DNA of 57,371 bases from an uncultured Bacteroidales bacterium (GTDB taxonomy: Bacteria; Bacteroidota; Bacteroidia; Bacteroidales; Paludibacteraceae): contig CAMOUL010000010.1 of assembly GCA_946626605.1 (NCBI GenBank), positions 1-57,371 of the forward strand, in the 5' to 3' direction. A program made the translations under genes and the position numbers. Of this stretch, positions 8,221 through 17,090 are shown piece after piece. The notes below the pieces were generated by a model. That model saw only the letters and a program-made list of their open reading frames with translations, was not told where the DNA came from and searched no databases. Numbering within the stretch: the stretch's first letter is position 1; every line of letters starts with the position of its first letter.

Positions 8221-9474
8221 ATGAGTACAAAACAATCTAATTCTTTGCGAATTATCACAATTGTCGCGATGATGTTTCTTTATGCGATGATTGCATTTGT
8301 GACGAACCTGGCGGCTCCGATGGGTAAGATCTGGGAGCAAAGTTTCACTGGATCGCACGCCCAGTTCATGGGAATGCTGGGAAATGCAATGAATTTTCTG
8401 GCATACCTCATTATGGGTATTCCGGCAGGTCTTATGCTCTCCAAAGCGGGATACAAAAAGACAGCATTAATCGCAGTTTTTGTGGGCTTTATCGGTATCT
8501 TCTTCCAGTACCTGAGCGGTGTGTTCGACAGTTTCGTGGTCTATCTATTCGGTGCTTTTGTATGCGGCTTCTCGGTATGTATGCTGAATACGGTGGTTAA
8601 TCCGTTGCTGACGCTCATGGGGGGCGGAGGCAAGAAAGGCAACCAGCTCAACCTGATAGGCGGAACCATCAACTCCCTTGCCGGCTCCCTCACGCCGATG
8701 CTGGTAGGCGCCTTAATCGGGGCGGAACTATCCGGAAAAGAGATTGATGATGTGAACCTCATTCTCTATATCGCAATGGCGGTCTTTGCAGTAGTCTATC
8801 TGGTCATCCGTATCACGCCAATAGCCGAGCCCGAAGGCGCAGGCCAAGAGGTCGTCTATGAGCGTAGCGCATGGTCTTTCCGCCATTTCGTGCTGGGCGC
8901 AGTCGCTATTCTGCTCTATATGGGTGTCGAAATAGGTATTCCCGCAACACTGATCAGTTACATGACTCCGAAAGTGGGTTTTGCGGTAGCCGGTTTCATC
9001 GCCGGACGTTATTGGCTCTTAATGCTCGTCGGACGTTTCATCGGTTCCGCTATCGGCGGCAAAATCAGTTCCCGCGCAATGCTGATAGCAGCAGCTTCGA
9101 TGACCGTAGCACTTATTCTGGCAGCAATGTGTCTGGGCGATTCGGTTATGGTTAAGACCTTTATTCAGGGTGGTGTGCTCGAAGTGCCGGTTGCATCAAC
9201 CCTTCTGGTGCTTACAGGTCTCTTTACCTCGATTATGTGGGGCTGTATCTTCAACCTGTCGGTAGAAGGTTTGGGTAAATACACGGCGAAAGCGTCAGGT
9301 ATTTTCATGACCATGGTGTTCGGCGGCGCTATCTGGCCGTCTCTTCAAGCCGCTATTGCCGGACACATCGGTATCCTGATTAGTTATATCGTACCACTAC
9401 TATGCGCCGCATACATCCTTTTCTATGCCGCCTGGGGATCTAAAAACGTAAATAAAGACATTAAAATCGATTAA
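8221..9474 (+). CDS. Sugar MFS transporter (FucP/GluP-like)
   Basis: 417-aa, 12-helix major facilitator. The N-terminal segment IAFVTNLAAPMGKIWEQSF and the NTVVNPLLTLMGG motif resemble the fucose/glucose-galactose/H+ symporter family. A ROK sugar kinase begins 5 bp after its stop, which suggests uptake and phosphorylation of a hexose or amino sugar. The specific sugar cannot be read from the sequence. No promoter is visible in the 33-bp gap after the DPP-IV gene, so it may be in the same transcript. Confidence 0.86.
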   Translation: MSTKQSNSLRIITIVAMMFLYAMIAFVTNLAAPMGKIWEQSFTGSHAQFMGMLGNAMNFLAYLIMGIPAGLMLSKAGYKKTALIAVFVGFIGIFFQYLSGVFDSFVVYLFGAFVCGFSVCMLNTVVNPLLTLMGGGGKKGNQLNLIGGTINSLAGSLTPMLVGALIGAELSGKEIDDVNLILYIAMAVFAVVYLVIRITPIAEPEGAGQEVVYERSAWSFRHFVLGAVAILLYMGVEIGIPATLISYMTPKVGFAVAGFIAGRYWLLMLVGRFIGSAIGGKISSRAMLIAAASMTVALILAAMCLGDSVMVKTFIQGGVLEVPVASTLLVLTGLFTSIMWGCIFNLSVEGLGKYTAKASGIFMTMVFGGAIWPSLQAAIAGHIGILISYIVPLLCAAYILFYAAWGSKNVNKDIKID

Positions 9475-9478
9475 TAAC

Positions 9479-10435
9479 ATGAAAAAGTATGCTTTAGGTA
9501 TCGACTTGGGAGGAACAGGAACCAAGTTCGGTTTAGTAAACGAAGACGGTCAAGTTCTTCGCAGTAAATCTATTCCTACGCAACAGTATCCGGATATCGA
9601 CGAGTATTGCGATGTGCTGTGCGATGGCCTCAAACAGTTGGTGAAGGACGAAGGCCTTTCGATGAGCGATATCGTGGGTATCGGCTGTGGTGCGCCGAAC
9701 GCCAATTTCTATTCGGGTTGTATCGAACAGGCTCCGAACCTTCCGTGGAAGGGTGTAGTACCGTTCGCTAAACTCATCAGCGAGCGTATGGGTGTAAAAT
9801 GCACGATCACCAACGACGCTAACGCAGCGGCGCAGGGTGAGATGATCTACGGCTCTGCACGCGGTATGAAGAACTTCATCGTCATCACGCTCGGTACCGG
9901 TGTAGGTTCGGGTATCGTGATCGACGGTAAGTTGCTCTACGGACACGACGGTTTTGCCGGTGAGTTGGGTCACTGCAAGATCGATCATAGCGGTAACGGA
10001 CGTCTCTGCGGTTGTGGTCAAAAAGGTTGTATCGAGGCTTATGCTTCGGCTACCGGTGTAGCACGTACGGCCAAAGAGATCGTTACTTCTACTACCCAGC
10101 CGACCTTACTGCGCCAAGTAGCAGACATCAATAACATCACCTCCAAAGATGTATTTGATGCCGCAGAGAAGGGTGATCTGGTAGCGAAGGAGATCTTTGA
10201 TTACACCGGTCGTCTATTAGGAGAGAAACTGGCTGACTTCGTTCATTTCTCCAGCCCGGAGGCAATCATCCTCTTTGGTGGTCTTACCAAATCCGGTCAC
10301 TGGATTATGGATCCGATTCGTGAGGCGCTTGATGCAAACCTGATGCCTATATGGAAGGGTAAGATCCCTGTATCGATCTCCGTTCTCAAAGACAGCGACG
10401 CCGCTATCCTCGGTGCTTCTTCACTGGCTTGGTAA
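9479..10435 (+). CDS. ROK family sugar kinase (probable glucokinase)
   Basis: 318 aa. It has the phosphate-binding motif GIDLGGTGTKFG at residues 7-18, the sugar-binding segment TITNDANAAAQGE, a second phosphate loop LGTGVGSGI and the ROK zinc signature CGCGQKGCIEAYAS. Glucokinase is the likely role given the adjacent transporter; N-acetylglucosamine or mannose kinase remains possible. The length is normal. It overlaps the following deacetylase by 7 bp. Confidence 0.88.
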   Translation: MKKYALGIDLGGTGTKFGLVNEDGQVLRSKSIPTQQYPDIDEYCDVLCDGLKQLVKDEGLSMSDIVGIGCGAPNANFYSGCIEQAPNLPWKGVVPFAKLISERMGVKCTITNDANAAAQGEMIYGSARGMKNFIVITLGTGVGSGIVIDGKLLYGHDGFAGELGHCKIDHSGNGRLCGCGQKGCIEAYASATGVARTAKEIVTSTTQPTLLRQVADINNITSKDVFDAAEKGDLVAKEIFDYTGRLLGEKLADFVHFSSPEAIILFGGLTKSGHWIMDPIREALDANLMPIWKGKIPVSISVLKDSDAAILGASSLAW

Positions 10436-11064
10436 AACTACGCGATATATGGCAAACACTTTACCCGTATGGTGTATTCCGTACGGGTAAAGATGTTTAC
10501 CTGACCTTTGATGACGGCCCTATACCGGAAGTAACACCAAAAGTGTTAGCTATCCTGGATAAGTACGGCATTAAGGCCACATTCTTCATGGTAGGAGAGA
10601 ATATTGACAAGCATCCTGAAGTGTTTGCTCAGGTGTTGGCAGCCGGTCATTCTATCGCTAATCACACCTATAATCACCTCAAAGGATGGAAGACAAGTTT
10701 CGGTGAATACATGGCGAATGTGGAAAAATGGGAAGAAGCTGTGTCTCGTAATATGCCCCATGGCTATCCTGCTCCGGTTCTAAACCGGTTCAGGCCGCCT
10801 TACGGCAAGGCCACTTTCCGTCAACGGAGGGCGCTGCATAAGAGAGGGTACCGGTTGATTTATTGGGATATCTTAACGCGCGATTATGATGCGTCGGTGA
10901 CTCCAAAGGAGATGCTGCAGTTAATACAACGGGAGACACGCCCGGGCAGTATCATCAATTTTCACGACTCGTTGAAGTCGAACGAGCGGATGTTAGAAGT
11001 GCTACCACAAGCCATCGAATGGCTGCAAGCGCAGGGCTATACGCTGCGCACGTTAAATAGTTAA
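10429..11064 (+). CDS. Polysaccharide deacetylase (NodB-like)
   Basis: 211 aa, carbohydrate esterase 4 fold. Motifs in order are TFDDG (catalytic base and metal Asp), HTYNH (metal histidines), RPPYG and a late FHDS. No signal peptide is visible, so whether it acts in the cytoplasm or envelope is unclear. The only plausible start is TTG 10429, which overlaps the kinase stop by 7 bp; the next in-frame Met is inside the fold. It may N-deacetylate peptidoglycan or another glycan (family inference). Confidence 0.85.
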   Translation: MVKLRDIWQTLYPYGVFRTGKDVYLTFDDGPIPEVTPKVLAILDKYGIKATFFMVGENIDKHPEVFAQVLAAGHSIANHTYNHLKGWKTSFGEYMANVEKWEEAVSRNMPHGYPAPVLNRFRPPYGKATFRQRRALHKRGYRLIYWDILTRDYDASVTPKEMLQLIQRETRPGSIINFHDSLKSNERMLEVLPQAIEWLQAQGYTLRTLNS

Positions 11065-11065
11065 G

Positions 11066-12823
11066 ATGGTTTTACTACGTAAAACATTATATGTTGTTTT
11101 TGCGGCGATGCTGCTGGCGAGTTGTGCTAACAGGGGCATCGGTCCGCAAGGGGGGCCGAAAGACTCCATCCCTCCTGTTCCCTTGAAGTCGGAGCCGGAG
11201 ATAGGTGTGCTGGAATGGAAAGGAAAACGCATCGAGGTGACATTCGATGAGTATATCCAACTCGATAATATCGCGGCGAATATGATGATGTCGCCGCCTC
11301 AACAGAATCCACCGGACGTCAAAGCGCGCGGTAAACGACTGATCATACAGTTTCAGGACTCGCTGCGCGATAGCACGACCTATACGATTGATTTCGGAAA
11401 CGCGGTGTGTGACTTCCGCGAGAAAGTGCCGCTACACGGCTATTCGTTTTATTTCTCTACCTGGTCGGAGATAGATACCCTCGAGACGATGGGCTATGTC
11501 TATGACGCCGAGACGCTCAACCCGTTGTCGGGTATTACCGTAGGTATTCATACCGATCCATCGGATACAGCCTTTGTGAAGCATCCGTTTACGCGCATCG
11601 CCAAGACTGATTCGGTCGGTTTCTTCCGCATTGGCAATGTGCATGCAGGTACGTATCGTTTGTATGCCGTGGAAGATATCAGCCGTGACTATCGATTAAC
11701 GGTGGGTGAGGCATTGGCTTTCACGCAAGAACCGATATCTGTCTATCCGGTAGTTCGCGATACCACGGATACAGTCCCGTATGTCGGACCGCTCTCAACA
11801 CTCTTCCTTTTTAAGGAACAGCAGCAGAAACTCTATCTGCAGCGTACCTTGCGCGATGAGCAACATAGGGTAGTGCTCCTCTTCTCTTCGGCTCCGGACA
11901 GTCTGCCGTCTATTCGTCCGTTAATAGACACGCTGCATCATCATGTGCAGTATTCCACCAAGGGCGATACGGTGACCATATGGCTGACGGACAGCACGTC
12001 CATCGGTATAGACTCTCTGTTCTTCGAGGCACGATATCGTCAGACCGATTCATTGAATCACCTCGAGTGGTACACCGATACGCTGCGTGCTATCTGGCGA
12101 GCACCCCGAATGACGGCGAAGATGCAGGAAGCGCAGGACCGTAAGAACCGCAATAGACGGTTGGAACTGAAATGCAATGCGCGCAAAGATTTTGAGGTAT
12201 ATGATACTTTGCAGTTGGTGTCCACGACGCCTCTGCACGACATTGATACCACAGCTATCGCTATCTATGAGCGGGTAGATACCACTCGAAATAGTGTTCC
12301 GTTTACGTTCGCTCCGTATGATTCGTTAACGGTGTGCCTACGTTTCATCGCGCCACTTGAACCGGCCAAAGAATACGAGTTGCACTTGGATAGTGGTGCC
12401 CTGCACGACGTCTATGGTATCACACATATCGATGCCAACTACGCGCTGCAGGTGAAGGCCAACTCCGATTACGCGACGCTGAATGTGAAGATCACGCCCT
12501 TTGACCCGAATGCCCGTATACAACTGCTCAATAACAAAGATAAAGTGCTGCGCGAACTGCCAGCTGCGGAAGAGGGTGCTTTCTTCGAGTACCTCAAGGC
12601 GGACACCTATTATCTGCGTCTGTACATCGATAGCAATGGCGATGGGAAATGGACAACCGGTTCATGGGAGGAGCATCGCCAACCCGAAGAAGTCTATTAT
12701 TTCCCGGGGAAGGTACAAACAAAGTCTAACTGGGACTTTGAGGAAGTATGGGATTATACGGCCAAACCGCGTATGGAGGCCAAACCCAAAGAGTTGATTA
12801 AGGCTTCTTCTAAAAAGAAATAA
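11066..12823 (+). CDS. Big_5 Ig-like domain lipoprotein
   Basis: 585-aa lipoprotein with signal MVLLRKTLYVVFAAMLLASC and lipidation Cys at residue 20. Residues about 45-135 form a Big_5 bacterial Ig-like domain (KRIEVTFDEYIQLDN and SLRDSTTYTIDFGNAV), followed by carboxypeptidase-regulatory-like beta segments (SVGFFRIGNVHAGTYRLYAVED) and a lysine-rich C terminus. This matches a widespread Bacteroidetes envelope lipoprotein of unknown function. ATG 11066 is immediately after the deacetylase stop, inside the same tight gene run. Confidence 0.82.
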   Translation: MVLLRKTLYVVFAAMLLASCANRGIGPQGGPKDSIPPVPLKSEPEIGVLEWKGKRIEVTFDEYIQLDNIAANMMMSPPQQNPPDVKARGKRLIIQFQDSLRDSTTYTIDFGNAVCDFREKVPLHGYSFYFSTWSEIDTLETMGYVYDAETLNPLSGITVGIHTDPSDTAFVKHPFTRIAKTDSVGFFRIGNVHAGTYRLYAVEDISRDYRLTVGEALAFTQEPISVYPVVRDTTDTVPYVGPLSTLFLFKEQQQKLYLQRTLRDEQHRVVLLFSSAPDSLPSIRPLIDTLHHHVQYSTKGDTVTIWLTDSTSIGIDSLFFEARYRQTDSLNHLEWYTDTLRAIWRAPRMTAKMQEAQDRKNRNRRLELKCNARKDFEVYDTLQLVSTTPLHDIDTTAIAIYERVDTTRNSVPFTFAPYDSLTVCLRFIAPLEPAKEYELHLDSGALHDVYGITHIDANYALQVKANSDYATLNVKITPFDPNARIQLLNNKDKVLRELPAAEEGAFFEYLKADTYYLRLYIDSNGDGKWTTGSWEEHRQPEEVYYFPGKVQTKSNWDFEEVWDYTAKPRMEAKPKELIKASSKKK

Positions 12824-12825
12824 AC

Positions 12826-13491
12826 ATGAAACGGCGGGTCTTTGACTATAGCTTTCTGGCCATCGGTCTTTTGGTGCAGGTAATCACGTTTTGGATAGCG
12901 AACCGCTATCTGATGACGACGAATCATCAGACTTGGCTGTCTCTGTTAAGCGGCTGTCTGGGTATCTGTTCCGTCTGTCTGGCCTCGCAGGGTAATATTC
13001 TCACCTATGCGTTCGGCTTTGCGCAGGTAGGTACCTATATGATTCTGGTCATCGCGAATCGTCTCTTGGGCCAGGTCGCTCTTAATGTCTTCTATCTCAT
13101 CACGATGGTCTATGGCGTGTACGTCTGGCGTCAACGTCTGCACGAGAACACCCGCACGGTTACTCCGCGTCGTTTATCTCTCTGCGCGATCCTTCCCATC
13201 GGAGTGGGTATGCTTCTTTTCTCGGCCTTAGCCGGGTGGGGGTTAAGCACATGGACCGGCAATCCACAACCGTACTTGGATGCATTTACATCAATACCTG
13301 CACTTGTGGCGCAGGTATTGATGATTCTTGCTTTCCGCGAACATTGGTTCATTTGGCTCGCGGTAGATATATTAAACGTGATTCTTTGGCTGCGGGTAGG
13401 GGACTATTGCATGGCCGCGCAGTATATCTTCTGGTGCGCTAACTGCATCTACGGTCTTCGCCGCTGGAAGTCCATTGCTTCGGAGGCCTAA
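12826..13491 (+). CDS. pnuC: PnuC-family nicotinamide riboside transporter
   Basis: 221-aa membrane protein with seven predicted helices. The family features LGQVALNVFYLITMVYGVYVWRQRL and the C-terminal WLAVDILNVILWLRVGDYCMAAQYIFWCANCIYGLRRW are present. PnuC imports nicotinamide riboside for NAD synthesis. Thiamine-specific relatives (PnuT) look similar, so the substrate is inferred. Only 2 bp separate it from the upstream lipoprotein gene. No riboswitch is visible. Confidence 0.82.
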   Translation: MKRRVFDYSFLAIGLLVQVITFWIANRYLMTTNHQTWLSLLSGCLGICSVCLASQGNILTYAFGFAQVGTYMILVIANRLLGQVALNVFYLITMVYGVYVWRQRLHENTRTVTPRRLSLCAILPIGVGMLLFSALAGWGLSTWTGNPQPYLDAFTSIPALVAQVLMILAFREHWFIWLAVDILNVILWLRVGDYCMAAQYIFWCANCIYGLRRWKSIASEA

Positions 13492-13498
13492 TCGCTTC

Positions 13499-14521
13499 TT
13501 ATTTGCGTGCAGACGCTGTCTGCTCATTCGGCATCTTCAGCGAATAGAGGATGGCTTCAATCTGTCTCAACGCATTCCGTTTCTTTTGACCCGCTGCATA
13601 GAGGAAAGCTTCGGCCGTCACGACACGTCCGTTCACTTGATCCAAACGGGTGAGACTGACGAACGGACCACCCATCGCTTCACCGTCCAGTATCTTCCAA
13701 AGCCCCCTGGTCTCCACGGCATAGAAACCTCCTACGCTGTCGCGCAGAGCCGCTACACTGCGAGAAACAGGCGGGAAATGTTTGAATTCCGTACCCATAT
13801 GGCTACCTGGCACTTGTGCTGTGATTAACTTTCCCAACACCGCATCACGCGTCGCAATAATAGCGACATTACTGAATTGCTCTTGCGAGGTATACGGATA
13901 ACTGTAGACCACGATATCTTTGCGCATCGGACCTTTGTTGTTGCAGCACCAGATTACATCCACCGAGTCAATCTGCTCATTTTTGATGAGGATAAAATCT
14001 TCCGGCACAAGCAGATCATAACCCTGTTTCTTCAAGGCCATTCGAACCTCTTTACTGGTGCTTACCCGATAAAACTGCAATTGACGAGCCAATTCTTCCC
14101 GCACAAACCAATCACGAATCACCTCGCCGTGATCCTTCCAGTAACTCAAAAACTGCTCCTCATTCGGCGCTTGAATACGGATATACGCTTGCGGTTTGGA
14201 CCACACGTTGCGGGAGTTGAGCACCTTAATCTGGGTGTATTTCTGCGGATTGATATCGATATAGAGAATATTTCGAGTCGCTTTGAGCAGGTCGTCAAAC
14301 TGGCCGGCCGTCACATGCGAAACCGTGAAATAGGGCTCCATCTGCGGCAAAGCATACATATCTCCACTCATTGTCTCACTCACCGCAGCTTTTACCGAGG
14401 CATCGCTGACAATCAGACACTCATAGATACTACCGGTAGCAGAAGTGAGCAGACGTTCACCCGAATTACTGCAACCCAACAGCGCGAGGGCTGCTAAAAT
14501 GAAAAGGCTGATTTTTTTCAT
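13499..14521 (-). CDS. DUF4837 lipoprotein
   Basis: 340-aa lipoprotein with leader MKKISLFILAALALLGC (Cys17). The remainder matches the Bacteroidetes-specific DUF4837 pattern: an N-terminal PQMEPYFTVSHV segment, RNILYIDINP, and a C-terminal GPFVSLTRLDQVNGRVVTAEAFLYA. Function unknown; probably periplasm-facing and membrane-anchored. It is convergent with pnuC and divergent from the AraC gene, with its own promoter at 14542-14573. Confidence 0.85.
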   Translation of the reverse strand: MKKISLFILAALALLGCSNSGERLLTSATGSIYECLIVSDASVKAAVSETMSGDMYALPQMEPYFTVSHVTAGQFDDLLKATRNILYIDINPQKYTQIKVLNSRNVWSKPQAYIRIQAPNEEQFLSYWKDHGEVIRDWFVREELARQLQFYRVSTSKEVRMALKKQGYDLLVPEDFILIKNEQIDSVDVIWCCNNKGPMRKDIVVYSYPYTSQEQFSNVAIIATRDAVLGKLITAQVPGSHMGTEFKHFPPVSRSVAALRDSVGGFYAVETRGLWKILDGEAMGGPFVSLTRLDQVNGRVVTAEAFLYAAGQKKRNALRQIEAILYSLKMPNEQTASARK

Positions 14522-14541
14522 TGCTATAAGAATTTTCGCTG

Positions 14542-14573
14542 CAAAATTACAAAAAAAATATTAAATTTGCAAA
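14542..14573 (-). promoter_or_regulatory. Promoter for DUF4837 gene
   Basis: On the minus strand, TTTG (14573-14570), a 20-bp spacer and TAATTTTG (14549-14542), about 20 bp upstream of the start codon. Confidence 0.75.
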
Positions 14574-14588
14574 AAAGTCCTCAAAAAA

Positions 14589-14620
14589 TTTGTATATTTC
14601 CAAAAAAAGTAGTAATTTTG
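14589..14620 (+). promoter_or_regulatory. Promoter for AraC-family gene
   Basis: TTTG at 14589-14592, a 20-bp spacer and TAATTTTG at 14613-14620. It is divergent from the DUF4837 promoter with 15 bp between the two -33 elements. The leader to ATG 14664 is about 40 nt. Confidence 0.78.
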
Positions 14621-14663
14621 CGGCAAAATTAATCCATCTTAATCCATCTAATACTTACTTAGT

Positions 14664-15530
14664 ATGATTTTATCTACTGACTACATCTTCCTCACCGACG
14701 AAAAGGAAGGCTTTCGTATCTGCCGTGAGACGCGTACTACGTCTACTACTACGATGACCGTTCTATATGTTGAAAAAGGATATATGGATGTCTATTTTCA
14801 CGAGAAGATGCTCCGCATTAATGCTGGAGATATGTTTGTCCGCATCCCCGATTCGAATCATAAGTTAGGCCCTTATGAATTGTCTGAAGATTTGGAATTC
14901 ATGCAGATCACAATTGGTGCTGAGATTTTTGAGAAAATTATGTTTGATCACCTGCGCGTGGAGCCGAATTGGTACGCAAAGCAGGAGTATGTTAAGGAGC
15001 ATCCTATCTTTCCTCTGAACCCGGTAAGCAAGGAGTTTTTCCATACCTATTTCAAGTTGTTAACCTTGCAGCTGGAGGATCGGCCGACGCAATATCGCTT
15101 GCAGATCCTGAATATGATCGCACGTGGCGGTACGATGGAGATGCTCAACTATTTGGATAAGTTAGCTGTTATTCCTAAGTTAGGAAAGGGTCGTCTGTCC
15201 GTTAACCAGAGCGATTATACCTTCCTGGAGTTCACGCGTCTGTTGCATCAGTATCCGCACGAGCGCGAGGTACAGTGGTACGCGGAGAAACTCAATATCA
15301 CACCGAAATACCTCTCGGAGATCTGCAAAGCACGAAGCGGTAAGTCTGCCAGTGAATGGATTGCCGAGGTGACGGTAGCGGAGTTGAGGCATCTCTTGCG
15401 CGACACGACGATGCCAATTCGCGAGATTGCCCGCGTGATGGAGTTCCCGAATGCCAGTTTCTTCTGCCAATACACTAAGAAACATACGGGTCTCACTCCA
15501 AATCATTTCCGAAAAGAGAAGAAAGCATAA
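14664..15530 (+). CDS. AraC-family transcriptional regulator
   Basis: 288 aa. The N-terminal half is a cupin-like sensor (LYVEKGYMDVYFHEKMLRINAGDMFV) and the C-terminal 100 residues form a double helix-turn-helix (WYAEKLNITPKYLSEICKARSG, then IREIARVMEFPNASFFCQYTKKHTGLTPNHFRKE). The effector and targets are not deducible. It is followed by a strong intrinsic terminator and converges on glyA. Confidence 0.92.
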   Translation: MILSTDYIFLTDEKEGFRICRETRTTSTTTMTVLYVEKGYMDVYFHEKMLRINAGDMFVRIPDSNHKLGPYELSEDLEFMQITIGAEIFEKIMFDHLRVEPNWYAKQEYVKEHPIFPLNPVSKEFFHTYFKLLTLQLEDRPTQYRLQILNMIARGGTMEMLNYLDKLAVIPKLGKGRLSVNQSDYTFLEFTRLLHQYPHEREVQWYAEKLNITPKYLSEICKARSGKSASEWIAEVTVAELRHLLRDTTMPIREIARVMEFPNASFFCQYTKKHTGLTPNHFRKEKKA

Positions 15531-15561
15531 GAAAGGCTGCCAACCGGCAGCCTTTCTTTTT
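15531..15561 (+). terminator. Intrinsic terminator, AraC gene / glyA
   Basis: Perfect 11-bp stem GAAAGGCTGCC (15531-15541) with GGCAGCCTTTC (15546-15556), loop AACC, followed by a T run. It lies between convergent genes. The complementary strand has A/T flanks and may also terminate glyA. Confidence 0.92.
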
Positions 15562-15574
15562 GTCTCATCCGTTC

Positions 15575-16855
15575 TTACCATGCGAAGAGCGGGTGTTGCG
15601 TCATTTCGCGATTTACTTCGGCGCGCACCGAAGCGATCACTGCTTCGCTCGTCGGGTCTTGCAGCACGCGGTCGATCAACTCTACGATCCATGGCATCTT
15701 GTCCTCTTTCAGACCGCGAGTCGTGATGGCCGGAGTACCGAAACGAAGACCACTGGTCTGGAAAGCCGAACGGCTATCGAACGGCACCATGTTTTTATTG
15801 GTCGTGATGTCCGCGCTCACCAAAGCCTGCTCCGCTACTTTACCGGTCAACTCCGGGAATTTCGTGCGCAAGTCAATCAGCATCGAGTGGTTGTCTGTTC
15901 CGCCACTGATCACTTTATATCCCTTGTCCATGAAGGTTTGTGCCATCACGGCGGCATTGATCTTCACCTGCTTCTGATAGGTCTTGAAATCCTCCGTCAA
16001 CGCCTCGCCGAAAGCAACTGCCTTAGCTGCAATCACGTGCTCTAACGGTCCACCTTGCGTGCCCGGGAAGACAGCGGAGTCGAGTAGGGCACTCATCTTC
16101 TTGATCTCACCCTTCGGCGTGGTCTTGCCCCAAGGATTATCGAAGTCTTTACCCATCAGAATCACACCTCCACGCGGACCACGAAGTGTCTTGTGCGTCG
16201 TGCTGGTAACGATGTGCGCATATTTCAACGGATTATCGAGTAAACCGGCTGCAATCAGTCCTGCTGGGTGTGCCATGTCGACCATGAAGATCGCACCGAT
16301 CTCATCCGCTACACGACGAATACGGGCATAATCCCATTCTCGACTGTACGCACTCGCACCCGCAATAATCAGTTTCGGCTTGTGTGTGCGTGCCTTCAAC
16401 TCCAGATCATCATAGTTGACACGACCTGTCGCTTCGTCCAGATCATAACCGATAGCGTTGAACATCAAACCACTGAAATTAACGGCTGAACCGTGGCTCA
16501 GGTGACCACCGTGACTGAGGTTCAAACCCATGAACGTATCGCCGGCCTTCAGACAAGCCATAAACACGGCCATGTTGGCCTGCGCACCCGAGTGCGGTTG
16601 CACGTTCACATACTCCGCGTCATACAGCTTTTTCAGACGATCACGGGCGATATTCTCCGCGATATCCACTACCTCGCAACCACCATAATAACGGTGTCCC
16701 GGATAGCCCTCCGCGTACTTATTAGTCAGCACGCTGCCCATGGCTTCCATCACTTGGTCACTCACGAAGTTTTCACTTGCGATTAACTCAATTCCTTTGG
16801 TCTGACGTTCGCGTTCGCGGCGGATCACGTCAAAAATCTCATTGTCTCGATTCAT
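15575..16855 (-). CDS. glyA: Serine hydroxymethyltransferase
   Basis: 426 aa, PLP-dependent interconversion of serine and glycine with tetrahydrofolate. The PLP lysine lies in [13 protein letters not shown] (about residue 230). The N-terminal [38 protein letters not shown] is the family hallmark. Between its ATG (16855) and the upstream tRNA-Thr there is only a hairpin (16893-16918) and no recognisable -7/-33 pair, so expression may depend on readthrough from the tRNA promoter. gcvP, which also handles glycine, is about 18 kb away. Confidence 0.96.
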   Translation of the reverse strand: MNRDNEIFDVIRRERERQTKGIELIASENFVSDQVMEAMGSVLTNKYAEGYPGHRYYGGCEVVDIAENIARDRLKKLYDAEYVNVQPHSGAQANMAVFMACLKAGDTFMGLNLSHGGHLSHGSAVNFSGLMFNAIGYDLDEATGRVNYDDLELKARTHKPKLIIAGASAYSREWDYARIRRVADEIGAIFMVDMAHPAGLIAAGLLDNPLKYAHIVTSTTHKTLRGPRGGVILMGKDFDNPWGKTTPKGEIKKMSALLDSAVFPGTQGGPLEHVIAAKAVAFGEALTEDFKTYQKQVKINAAVMAQTFMDKGYKVISGGTDNHSMLIDLRTKFPELTGKVAEQALVSADITTNKNMVPFDSRSAFQTSGLRFGTPAITTRGLKEDKMPWIVELIDRVLQDPTSEAVIASVRAEVNREMTQHPLFAW

Positions 16856-16892
16856 GTGTTTTTAACGATTGGCGATATACGATTTAAAATAG

Positions 16893-16918
16893 CAAAGGGG
16901 AACTGGATGTTCCCCTTG
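16893..16918 (-). terminator. Hairpin between tRNA-Thr and glyA
   Basis: Inverted repeat AAGGGGAAC / GTTCCCCTT (9 bp, 5-nt loop) directly after the tRNA 3' end on the minus strand. It is followed by a T-rich but imperfect tract (TGCTATTTT). It could be a partial terminator or a processing/attenuation hairpin for glyA. Confidence 0.6.
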
Positions 16919-16991
<73 letters not shown>

Positions 16992-17002
16992 AAAAGCGGG
17001 TG

Positions 17003-17034
17003 CAAAAGTACTGCTTTTTTTTGATATACGCAAA
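17003..17034 (-). promoter_or_regulatory. Promoter for tRNA-Thr (and possibly glyA)
   Basis: Minus-strand TTTG (17034-17031), 20-bp spacer starting CGTATATC, and TACTTTTG (17010-17003), 12 bp before the mature tRNA 5' end. Confidence 0.8.
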
Positions 17035-17049
17035 TTTTTTAGCAAATAT

Positions 17050-17081
17050 TTTGCATAATTGGTATAATTTTTGTACTTTTG
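17050..17081 (+). promoter_or_regulatory. Promoter for T9SS plug-like gene
   Basis: TTTG 17050-17053, 20-bp spacer, TACTTTTG 17074-17081. The ATG at 17091 follows only 10 bp after the -7 element, so the transcript would have a leader of a few nucleotides at most. Confidence 0.78.
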
Positions 17082-17090
17082 CAGCCGGAA